From a bacterium (GTDB lineage Bacteria; Krumholzibacteriota; Krumholzibacteria; LZORAL124-64-63), in the NCBI GenBank assembly GCA_030592025.1, contig JAUUZX010000140.1:1-5585 (forward strand): 5,585 bases of DNA, given 5' to 3'. Below the pieces are notes generated by a model that worked only from the letters and a program-made list of their open reading frames with translations, did not search any database and was not told where the DNA came from. This document shows, in pieces, positions 1 to 4,960 of this stretch. A program made the translations under genes and the position numbers. Every line of letters starts with the position of its first letter. Position 1 is the first letter of the stretch.

Positions 1-236
1 CTCTCGTTGTCGTTGGCGTGGATACCCTGCGCGAGTTCCCGCTCCGCGTCGCGGGTCAGCAGGTTGTAGGCCGTCAATTACTGGAAGTAAATGTCGAGGT
101 TGCTCATCAGCTGAGCCGCAGCGGTGGTACTCCGCGTCGTCTTGCGGGTCTTGCTGGTCCTCGCCACCTTGGTCGTCTTGCGCTTCCTGGTGGTCTTCTT
201 GGTCGTGCTGGTCTTGGTCGTGCTGGTCTTGGCCAT
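1..236 (-). pseudogene. Sigma-70 family RNA polymerase sigma factor, 5' part, interrupted by an in-frame TAA (partial)
   Basis: Reading from the ATG at 236-234, 52 codons run to a TAA at 80-78. The same frame then continues open to the window edge for another 25 codons. Residues 1-41 are a Lys/Thr/Arg/Ser-rich low-complexity tail. After it, LDIYFQ, the stop, then LTAYNLLTRDAERELAQGI align without gaps to sigma region 1.2 of RpoD-type factors (the YLRE-x-GR-x-PLLTRE-x-E pattern), which is part of the core-binding and discriminator-contacting module. The stop falls where the family usually has Glu or Gln, so one substitution (GAA or CAA to TAA) would explain it. A strong Shine-Dalgarno supports the ATG. 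Downstream sigma regions 2-4 lie outside the window. It may be a real pseudogene, a sequencing error, or a gene restarted at the TTG directly after the stop. Group (primary RpoD or an alternative factor) cannot be decided from this fragment. Confidence 0.72.
201..230. repeat. 15-bp perfect tandem duplication in the sigma-factor N-terminal tail
   Basis: The 15-base unit GGTCGTGCTGGTCTT occurs twice back to back at 201-215 and 216-230. On the minus strand it encodes two copies of Lys-Thr-Ser-Thr-Thr right after Met-Ala. The period is a multiple of three, so the frame is kept. It looks like slippage expansion of a basic disordered tail. Confidence 0.8.
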
Positions 237-244
237 CTTCCCAT

Positions 245-250
245 CTCCTT
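245..250 (-). promoter_or_regulatory. Shine-Dalgarno of the sigma-factor gene
   Basis: The minus strand reads AAGGAG eight bases before the ATG at 236-234. This near-perfect ribosome binding site fixes the start, and shows that translation initiation was under selection even though the frame is broken 52 codons later. Confidence 0.75.
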
Positions 251-353
251 CAGTCCGGATCCCCCTGGTCAGGTAAAATTGGGGCGGGGGCGGTCCGTGG
301 TTCTGTGGGCCCTATAACAAGTCACGTACCATATCTGCGCAATCCGCTATCTT

Positions 354-382
354 TTTATAGACTTTTTAACCTGTTGTTTAAT
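354..382 (+). promoter_or_regulatory. Candidate sigma-70 promoter for the membrane TPR gene
   Basis: TTTATA at 354-359 (four of six to TTGACA) is 17 bases from TTTAAT at 377-382 (five of six to TATAAT), inside the AT-rich island. Transcription would start near 389 and leave a leader of about 175 bases before the start codon at 566. On the opposite strand the first box reads TATAAA, so the same island could also serve the sigma gene, but its -35 there (ATTAAA) is poor. AT-rich DNA produces such matches by chance, so this is tentative. Confidence 0.35.
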
Positions 383-395
383 AAGAAGTTAAAAA
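363..395. repeat. 8-bp perfect inverted repeat in the AT-rich island
   Basis: TTTTTAAC at 363-370 and GTTAAAAA at 388-395 are exact reverse complements separated by 17 bases. The candidate -10 box at 377-382 lies between the arms. A direct repeat CTTTTTA at 351-357 and 362-368, one helical turn apart, overlaps the left arm. This could be an operator flanking a promoter. There is no GC-rich stem that would make it a normal terminator. Confidence 0.5.
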
Positions 396-410
396 CCACC
401 CTTTGGGACG

Positions 411-493
411 CCAGCGCTGGTTCGGTCCCTGGAGGACCTCGGTCTTGACATTTTGTCAAGGACCCGACTGGTGTGGGAGCCAGTTTGTCAAAC
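411..493. promoter_or_regulatory. Cluster of four palindromes, candidate operators or structured leader
   Basis: In order: CCAGCGCTGG at 411-420 is a perfect 10-bp palindrome. GGTCC at 424-428 pairs with GGACC at 434-438. CTTGACA at 444-450 pairs with TGTCAAG at 454-460. GTTTG at 483-487 pairs with CAAAC at 489-493. The last two share the core TTTGTCAA, at 452-459 and 484-491, a 32-base step close to three helical turns. The TTGACA copies have no acceptable -10 at 16-18 bases on either strand, so they are better read as a protein-binding repeat than as -35 boxes. If transcription begins near 389, all of this would also lie in the leader RNA. Confidence 0.4.
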
Positions 494-555
494 GAAATGC
501 TGTCCCAGATCCGGGGCCGGTGTTAGATTGGCCTCGCGCGCCTCCCCCCAATCCT

Positions 556-559
556 GGAG
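556..559 (+). promoter_or_regulatory. Shine-Dalgarno deciding the TTG start at 566
   Basis: GGAG at 556-559 lies six bases upstream of TTG 566-568. No ATG or GTG occurs in frame between the upstream stop (524-526) and this codon, and the first membrane helix begins ten residues later. The TTG start is therefore well supported. Confidence 0.65.
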
Positions 560-565
560 TCACCC

Positions 566-2719
566 TTGACCGAGTCCCAATCCCGTCTTTCAGCCACCCT
601 CGTGGCAGGTATCTGGGCCACTGTCCTAGTGGTCACCACGCTCCTGCTGGCCTGGCACACCCTGAGCGACCGGGACATATGGCTCCACGAGAGGGTCGGG
701 CGGGACATCCTGGCCGGCGAGGGCATCCCCCGCACCAACACCTACAGTTTCACCGCGCCGGACACCCCCTGGGTGGACCACGAGTGGCTGTTCCAGGTTG
801 TGGTCGCCGCCGTGGCCCCGGGGCGGACCGGCGAAAGTACCGATGTCACGGGTTGGCACCTGTTGCGCACCGCGCTGGCCCTGGGACTGATCCTGGCCGT
901 CCTGCTGGGCGATCGGGGGCAGGACCGTTTCCGTGGGCGGCACGGTCCGGGCCTTCTGTGGGGGCTCGGTGTCGGCCTTCTGCTGGGCCTCGGTCTGCTC
1001 TGGACCCGCCTCATCCTGCGACCCGAACTCGTTTCCTACATCCTGCTCGTGCTGGTCATCCGCCAAGTGGAATCCGCCCTGCGGAAGGTCGCCACCTCCC
1101 CCCGGCCCCTCTTGGGGCAACTCATGGACCCCCGTCAGCCCGGCGGCAAGGCCTTCCTGCTGACCGTACTGTGGGCCCAGTTCCACGGTTTCGCGGGCGC
1201 TGTCCCCGTTTTCTGGTTCCTCGGTTTCCTGGGTGCCATTTTGTCGCCGGTGTTGCGAGCGGGGGCCGGGCAACCCCCGGGTCGGGCTGCCGCCCTGGCC
1301 CTCGGTGGCGCCGCCCTGGCGATCCTGGCCCTGGCGGCCACGCCCCATGGGTTGGCCGGCATGGCCTACCCCCTGCGGGCCCTGGGCCAGTTCCGGTCGG
1401 ATCAGCCCGCACTCGCCGACATCATCGGCGAGTTGGTGCCACTGCTGGACACCACCAACGCCCTCGGGGGCACGCTCCTGCTTTTCAAGCTGAGCCTGGT
1501 CTGGGGAGTCCTCTGGATCGCCGCCCAATGGGGGCGGATCCCCCTGCTGCGGGTGCTCCTCTGGGGCCTCGCCATCGCGATCGCCCTGGCGGGCCAGCGG
1601 GGCCTCGGGCCCTACGCCGTCGGTTTCATGCTCCTCCATACGGCGCCCGGGATTGGTCCCCGCCTCCCCGTCGCAGGATTCGCCGGCATGGCCCGTCACC
1701 CCCGGGTCCTCGCCGCCGCTGCAGCCCTCACCGCCGTGGCGGCGGCGGCGCTGGTGTGGCCACCCCTCGTCGACGACTCCGCCTACCTTCACGAAGGCGT
1801 CGCCCGCCGCTTCGGCATGGGGCTCACCCCCGCCCACGCGCCCCTGGACGCGGCCCGCTGGCTCAACCGCCAGGGGGCCGAGCGCATCGCGGCCAACGTC
1901 AATGGCGCCGGTTGCCTGCTGGCCAACACGGACGCTCGCCTCTGGATCGATGGGCGCACCGAGGCCTACCCCCCCGCCGCGTGGCGCGCGTACGCCGAAC
2001 TCCGCCAGGGGGGCGACGCCGCCGTCGCGCGGCTGGAGCAGGCGAGCCCTGACGCCGTTTGCCTGACGACCGGGGGGCCCTTCGATCCCCTGGCCCGCGC
2101 CCTGATCGACGATCCCGGTTGGCGCCTGGCTCACGTCGGTGACGCTGCCGTCATCTTCGTGCCCGAGGACACCCCCGGCGAAGGCGTGCCTCCCCGGGAA
2201 CGCATTCGGCTTCTGCGGAGCCGGGCCCGGGACGAGGACCTGCCCACGGCCCGACGGGCGGACCTCTGCCTCGCAGCATCCCACCTGGCCCGGCTGGACG
2301 GCCGGGACACCGAGAGCCTCGCCGCCCTCGAGCAGGGTTCCCGCATCCGGCCCGACCACGCCATCCTGCGCCACAACCTGGGCACGGCCCTCCTCGCCCT
2401 GGAGCGCTTCGCCGCTGCCCGGGAGCATTTCGCGGCCGCCCTGGCCGCCAACCCCCGCCTCGCCGACGCGGCGTCCAACGCCGGCGTCTGCTCCCTGGGA
2501 CTCGACGATCCTGACGAGGCGGTGAGGTGGTTCCGCCGCGCCCTCGATCTCGACTCTCACAACTTCTTGGCCTGGGCTAATTTGGGCGGCGTGCTGGCGC
2601 GTCAGGGCGACATGGACGGGGCCCTCTCCGCCCTCACGAAGGCCCTGGAACTGCGGCCCGACGACCCACGTTTGCGTGCGGCGAAGGATCGCCTGCAACG
2701 GGAAGCCGGGCGTCGCTAA
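566..2719 (+). CDS. Polytopic membrane protein with C-terminal TPR domain, function unknown
   Basis: A 717-residue protein starting at TTG 566, the only conventional start after the in-frame TAG at 524-526, with GGAG six bases upstream. Residues 11-30 are the first membrane segment, followed by DIWLHERVGRDIL and WVDHEW (about 37-74). About nine or ten further hydrophobic segments run to residue 400, with QFHGFAG near 205-211. A soluble part follows: WLNRQG near 432-437, WIDGRTEAY at 460-468 and DAAVIFVPE at 526-534. This order matches a widespread class of bacterial membrane proteins with GT-C-glycosyltransferase-like topology (the D-x-W-x-H, E-W-L, N-L-H-G and D-G-R-x-E-x-Y patterns). Their substrate is unknown, so no reaction is assigned. 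Residues about 563-698 form four TPRs, the first weak, probably a protein-binding platform. cheY follows after a 107-base gap and may be cotranscribed. Confidence 0.85.
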   Translation: MTESQSRLSATLVAGIWATVLVVTTLLLAWHTLSDRDIWLHERVGRDILAGEGIPRTNTYSFTAPDTPWVDHEWLFQVVVAAVAPGRTGESTDVTGWHLLRTALALGLILAVLLGDRGQDRFRGRHGPGLLWGLGVGLLLGLGLLWTRLILRPELVSYILLVLVIRQVESALRKVATSPRPLLGQLMDPRQPGGKAFLLTVLWAQFHGFAGAVPVFWFLGFLGAILSPVLRAGAGQPPGRAAALALGGAALAILALAATPHGLAGMAYPLRALGQFRSDQPALADIIGELVPLLDTTNALGGTLLLFKLSLVWGVLWIAAQWGRIPLLRVLLWGLAIAIALAGQRGLGPYAVGFMLLHTAPGIGPRLPVAGFAGMARHPRVLAAAAALTAVAAAALVWPPLVDDSAYLHEGVARRFGMGLTPAHAPLDAARWLNRQGAERIAANVNGAGCLLANTDARLWIDGRTEAYPPAAWRAYAELRQGGDAAVARLEQASPDAVCLTTGGPFDPLARALIDDPGWRLAHVGDAAVIFVPEDTPGEGVPPRERIRLLRSRARDEDLPTARRADLCLAASHLARLDGRDTESLAALEQGSRIRPDHAILRHNLGTALLALERFAAAREHFAAALAANPRLADAASNAGVCSLGLDDPDEAVRWFRRALDLDSHNFLAWANLGGVLARQGDMDGALSALTKALELRPDDPRLRAAKDRLQREAGRR

Positions 2720-2763
2720 AGTCCCCTCCTCCCTTGTCGATCATGAACATGTTCGCGGCTCGC

Positions 2764-2783
2764 CGGAGCACCCCTTGGCTCCG
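2764..2783 (+). other. Small stem-loop between the membrane TPR gene and cheY
   Basis: CGGAGC at 2764-2769 pairs with GCTCCG at 2778-2783 around an eight-base loop. No T-run follows, so it is not a standard intrinsic terminator. It may only reflect GC-rich composition, or it may attenuate read-through or protect mRNA ends between the two genes. No convincing promoter was found in 2720-2826. Confidence 0.25.
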
Positions 2784-2818
2784 CCGGCGCCGCCGCACAT
2801 CCCTGTTCCGAACCTCAC

Positions 2819-2823
2819 GGAGG
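2819..2823 (+). promoter_or_regulatory. Shine-Dalgarno of cheY
   Basis: GGAGG sits immediately before the receiver domain. It is short of normal spacing for ATG 2827 (three bases) but ideal for TTG 2830 (six bases). It excludes the upstream Arg-rich extension as the normal start and leaves ATG versus TTG open. Confidence 0.7.
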
Positions 2824-2826
2824 TGC

Positions 2827-3207
2827 ATGTTGAGCAACACCGTACTCATCGTTGATGATGCCGACTTCATGCGGGTGATGCTCAAGGAGATCGTCGAGGA
2901 CATGGGTTGGAAGGTCGTGGCCGAGGCTGCCGATGGTGTCGAAGCCGTCACCGCCTGGCGCCGATCCCGGCCCGACATCGTGCTGCTGGACATCACCATG
3001 CCCAACCAGGACGGGTATCAGGCGCTGGAGGCCATCCTCGGCGAGGAGCCCCAGGCCCAGGTCGTCATGATCTCGGCTCTCGGCCAGAAGGACCAAGTGC
3101 TCGCTGCCATCAAGGCCGGGGCCCGGGACTTCATCATCAAGCCCTTCGACCATGAACGCGTCCAGGAGACCCTGGCCCGCCTCACGCCCTCCGGCGCCTT
3201 GGGCTGA
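2827..3207 (+). CDS. cheY: CheY-type single-domain response regulator
   Basis: A 126-residue stand-alone receiver domain. From the ATG at 2827, the acidic pair is D10-D11 (VLIVDDADFMR), the phosphoacceptor is D55 (LLDITMP), the switch Ser is S83 (MISALGQKDQV) and the conserved Lys is K105 (FIIKPF). All catalytic and switch positions are canonical. No output domain follows, so it acts by protein-protein contact after phosphorylation by a histidine kinase. The DITMP, SA-x-GQ and AGA-x-DFI-x-KPF signatures resemble chemotaxis CheY of the Bacillus/Thermotoga type. GGAGG at 2819-2823 is three bases from ATG 2827 and six from the adjacent TTG 2830, so TTG (125 residues) is an equally good start. 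The in-frame extension back to TTG 2734 would add an Arg-rich, non-homologous 31 residues and is rejected. No kinase or other che gene is visible, so its partner is unknown. Confidence 0.93.
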   Translation: MLSNTVLIVDDADFMRVMLKEIVEDMGWKVVAEAADGVEAVTAWRRSRPDIVLLDITMPNQDGYQALEAILGEEPQAQVVMISALGQKDQVLAAIKAGARDFIIKPFDHERVQETLARLTPSGALG

Positions 3208-3223
3208 CGCCGCTCAGCCCAGG
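3198..3223. terminator. Bidirectional hairpin containing the stop codons of cheY and uppP
   Basis: GGGCTGA at 3201-3207 and TCAGCCC at 3214-3220 are perfect inverted repeats around a six-base loop CGCCGC. Pairing extends outward by T3200-A3221, a T3199-G3222 wobble and C3198-G3223, giving a stem of about ten pairs. The cheY TGA is the end of the left arm and the uppP TGA (minus strand) is its mirror in the right arm. The structure reads similarly on both strands, as expected for a shared terminator of convergent genes, but there is no T-run on either side. Termination without a U-tract, or mRNA 3'-end protection, is inferred. Confidence 0.5.
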
Positions 3224-4011
3224 ACGACGAGGGCGACGATCCCCACGACCAGACAGTAAAAACTGAATTTCCAGAAATGGGCCTGGACCACGGCCAGAGC
3301 CGTCCAACGGATGGCCAGCAGACCGACGCCGAAGGCCGTCAGGACCGCGGCGGCGAGACGCACCGCCATGCCCCCGGCCATGCCCCCGGCCAACGCGCCG
3401 TCGGCGACCTGGAGAACCAGCGCGCCCAGGATCGCCGGCACCGACAGCAGGAAGCTGAAACGGGCTGCTTCGGCCCGCGCGACCCCAAGCCACAGACTGG
3501 CCGCGATGGTCGAACCCGACCGGCTCACACCGGGCAGAATGGCGAAGGCCTGGGCCGTGCCGATGGCCAGCGCTTTCAGCGGCGGCAATGCCCGGGGCTC
3601 CCAGGGTTCCGGGAGGGCGGCGGAACCACGTCCGGCGAAACGCGTCGAAAAGAGCACGACCGCCGTCAGCAGCAGCCCGCCGGCGGCGAAGGCCGGCCGG
3701 CCAAACGCCTGCTCGACCATGTCCTTGGCCAGCAACCCGACCGCCACCGCCGGCAGCGTGCCCACCACCAGGGAGATCACGTAGGACCGCGCCGGAGCGT
3801 CCAGGCGCATCAAGCGCAGCAATTCACGCCGGTAAACGACCACCACCGACCCCAGCGTCCCCAAGTGCAGGATCACGTCGAAGAAGAGGTCGCCTTCGTG
3901 GGCACCCAGGAAGTGTTGGAGCAGCACCAGGTGGCCGGAGCTGCTGACGGGGAGGAATTCTGTCAGGCCCTGGACGGCAGCCAGCACGAGCATGTTGATG
4001 AAATCGATCAT
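3214..4011 (-). CDS. uppP: Undecaprenyl-diphosphatase (UppP/BacA family)
   Basis: A 265-residue integral membrane enzyme that removes a phosphate from undecaprenyl diphosphate at the membrane. It regenerates the C55 lipid carrier for peptidoglycan and surface polysaccharide synthesis, and the family is associated with bacitracin resistance. Family motifs are intact: QGLTEFLPVSSSGH at 14-27 (acidic motif with E18, catalytic-type H27), HLGT at 49-52 and PGVSRSGST at 160-168 (R164). Length is normal for the family, with hydrophobic segments throughout. The ATG at 4011 begins MIDFINMLVLAAVQG, as usual for the family. It is 12 bases after the stop of the upstream TPR gene and has only a weak AGAGAG ribosome site, suggesting translation linked to that gene. 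Residues around 208-215 (AGGMAGGM) come from a 12-bp tandem duplication. Confidence 0.95.
   Translation of the reverse strand: MIDFINMLVLAAVQGLTEFLPVSSSGHLVLLQHFLGAHEGDLFFDVILHLGTLGSVVVVYRRELLRLMRLDAPARSYVISLVVGTLPAVAVGLLAKDMVEQAFGRPAFAAGGLLLTAVVLFSTRFAGRGSAALPEPWEPRALPPLKALAIGTAQAFAILPGVSRSGSTIAASLWLGVARAEAARFSFLLSVPAILGALVLQVADGALAGGMAGGMAVRLAAAVLTAFGVGLLAIRWTALAVVQAHFWKFSFYCLVVGIVALVVLG
3366..3392. repeat. 12-bp tandem duplication inside uppP
   Basis: CCATGCCCCCGG occurs at 3366-3377 and 3378-3389, followed by CCA. On the coding strand it gives a repeated Ala-Gly-Gly-Met in a Gly-rich stretch between predicted membrane segments of UppP. The unit is in frame and unlikely to affect activity. 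Confidence 0.7.
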
Positions 4012-4023
4012 GGGGAATTCTCT

Positions 4024-4890
4024 CTAGGAACCGGCGTCGAGTGCGCGGGCCCGCCCGTAGTGGGTGCGGGCTTCCTGATGCAGGCCGAGCGCGTCGCAGG
4101 TCAGGGCGAGGTGAAAGTGGATGCGGCCGTCCTCGGGGAAGGCATCGAGGGCCTGCTCCAGGCGGCCCCGCGCCTCCTCGTGGCGCCGCAGCTTCAGGAG
4201 GCACACGCCCAAATGGTAAGGCGTGCGGGCGAGGCGCGTGTCCAGTTCCCATGCGCGGTCGAAGCGGTTGCACGCGTCCTGGTAGCGTCCCGTCTTCATG
4301 AGACAGATGCCGGCGTGGTAATGGCCGAGGGCAAAGCCGGGCTCCTTGGCAACGCTGCGGTCGAAGCACTCCCGGGCGCCCACGAAATCCTCGCGAGCGA
4401 CGTGGACGAGCCCCAGATTCAGGTACGCTTCGGCGTCGGGCACCAGGGCAATGGCCGCCTCGAAACAGCGGATCGCTTCCTCGGTGCGGCCCTCCTCGGC
4501 GTGGATCGCCCCCAGGTTGTGGTGGGCCACCGCCGGGCCACCCAGCCGGATCGCCCGGCGGTAGGCCAGGGTCGCGTCGTCCCGCCGGCCCAGGCGGTCG
4601 TAGCACACCCCCAGATTGGTGAGGGCCTTGGCCGCCGTCGCGTCGTCGCCCGCAGCCCGTTCGAAGCAGGCCACCGCCGTCATCGGATCCTCCTGCTTGA
4701 GGAGGACGCAACCGAGGCGGTATTGCCAGTCCGGATGGGCTTCGTCCTCGGCCAGGGCCGCCCGGTAGGCTTCCTGCGCGGCGTCGAACCGGCCGTCCAG
4801 TTCGGCCCTACGTCCCGCGCCAAAAAGCTCCGCGGCAGCGGAGCTGGAGACAGGCGGGGACGGCTGTGCGGAGGCGTGCTTCGGTTCCAT
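4024..4890 (-). CDS. TPR-repeat protein, soluble
   Basis: From ATG 4890-4888 it has 288 residues: a short Pro/Ser/Ala-rich head (1-18), then about eight consecutive tetratricopeptide repeats of roughly 34 residues (19-52, 53-86, 87-119, 120-152, 153-185, 186-219, 220-253, 254-288). The usual small residues are visible, for example NLGVCYDRLG, HHNLGAIHAEEG, YLNLGLVH and YHLGVCLLK. There is no signal peptide or membrane segment, so it is probably a cytoplasmic scaffold binding a partner protein. The frame stays open to TTG 4926, adding 12 residues, but those bases overlap a strong promoter match and have no good ribosome site, so the ATG is preferred. It lies between an MglA-like GTPase gene and uppP on the same strand. 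The GTPase is an obvious candidate partner, but that is inference. Confidence 0.88.
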   Translation of the reverse strand: MEPKHASAQPSPPVSSSAAAELFGAGRRAELDGRFDAAQEAYRAALAEDEAHPDWQYRLGCVLLKQEDPMTAVACFERAAGDDATAAKALTNLGVCYDRLGRRDDATLAYRRAIRLGGPAVAHHNLGAIHAEEGRTEEAIRCFEAAIALVPDAEAYLNLGLVHVAREDFVGARECFDRSVAKEPGFALGHYHAGICLMKTGRYQDACNRFDRAWELDTRLARTPYHLGVCLLKLRRHEEARGRLEQALDAFPEDGRIHFHLALTCDALGLHQEARTHYGRARALDAGS

Positions 4891-4897
4891 GGAGGGA

Positions 4898-4926
4898 ACT
4901 CTAACCCAGCGGCGTCCCGGGGTCAA
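4898..4926 (-). promoter_or_regulatory. Candidate sigma-70 promoter giving a leaderless TPR-uppP transcript
   Basis: On the minus strand TTGACC (4926-4921, five of six to TTGACA) is exactly 17 bases from TAGAGT (4903-4898, four of six to TATAAT). Seven bases then separate the -10 box from the A of ATG 4890. A start site at the normal distance falls on or next to that A, so the mRNA would have little or no leader. This agrees with the lack of a Shine-Dalgarno before the ATG (the bases there are TCCCTCC). It would give the TPR and uppP genes a promoter separate from the GTPase gene. Confidence 0.5.
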
Positions 4927-4960
4927 CGGCCAGGAGCGCTCGGAACGCGGCTATCGGATT

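Larger units (their letters stand above)
237..565. other. Divergent intergenic region with AT-rich island and palindrome cluster
   Basis: These 329 bases separate the minus-strand sigma gene from the plus-strand membrane-protein gene, so promoters for both should lie here. About 310-398 is strikingly AT-rich against a GC-rich background. It is followed by several short palindromes at 411-493. The plus-strand frame open from 403 has no ribosome binding site and shadows the downstream gene in another frame. An in-frame TAG at 524-526 limits any upstream extension of the downstream gene. No RNA gene was recognised here. Confidence 0.7.

Noticed and set aside
78..80. Stop codon recoding (selenocysteine, pyrrolysine or an alternative code)
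   Set aside because: The codon is TAA, not TGA or TAG. The other genes here use TAA, TAG and TGA as normal stops, so a reassigned TAA is unsupported.
18..317. A 99-codon plus-strand open frame at the window start
   Set aside because: It is antisense to the sigma-factor start. Its Leu/Gly/Arg repeats are the complement of the Lys/Thr-rich tail.
347..360. CTAT-CTTTTT-ATAG as an intrinsic terminator
   Set aside because: The stem has only four AT-rich pairs and the T-run is in the loop rather than after the stem. It lies upstream of both divergent genes, where no transcript needs to end.
445..450. TTGACA as a consensus -35 box
   Set aside because: No acceptable -10 hexamer occurs 16-18 bases downstream. 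The copies on the minus strand (459-454, 491-486) also lack one. It is better seen as one arm of a palindrome.
403..2052. A 549-codon plus-strand open frame overlapping the membrane TPR gene
   Set aside because: Arg/Pro/Gly/His-rich shadow in another frame, with no ribosome binding site and no domain.
626..2698. A 690-codon open frame on the minus strand opposite the membrane TPR gene
   Set aside because: GC-rich third positions of the real gene suppress stops on the opposite strand. The product is a low-complexity Gly/Gln/Glu/Pro mixture without recognisable motifs, while the plus strand has clear membrane segments, TPRs and family motifs.
2734..2826. N-terminal extension of cheY to TTG 2734
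   Set aside because: It would add 31 Arg-rich residues without homology, and the good ribosome site lies after it, just before the receiver domain.
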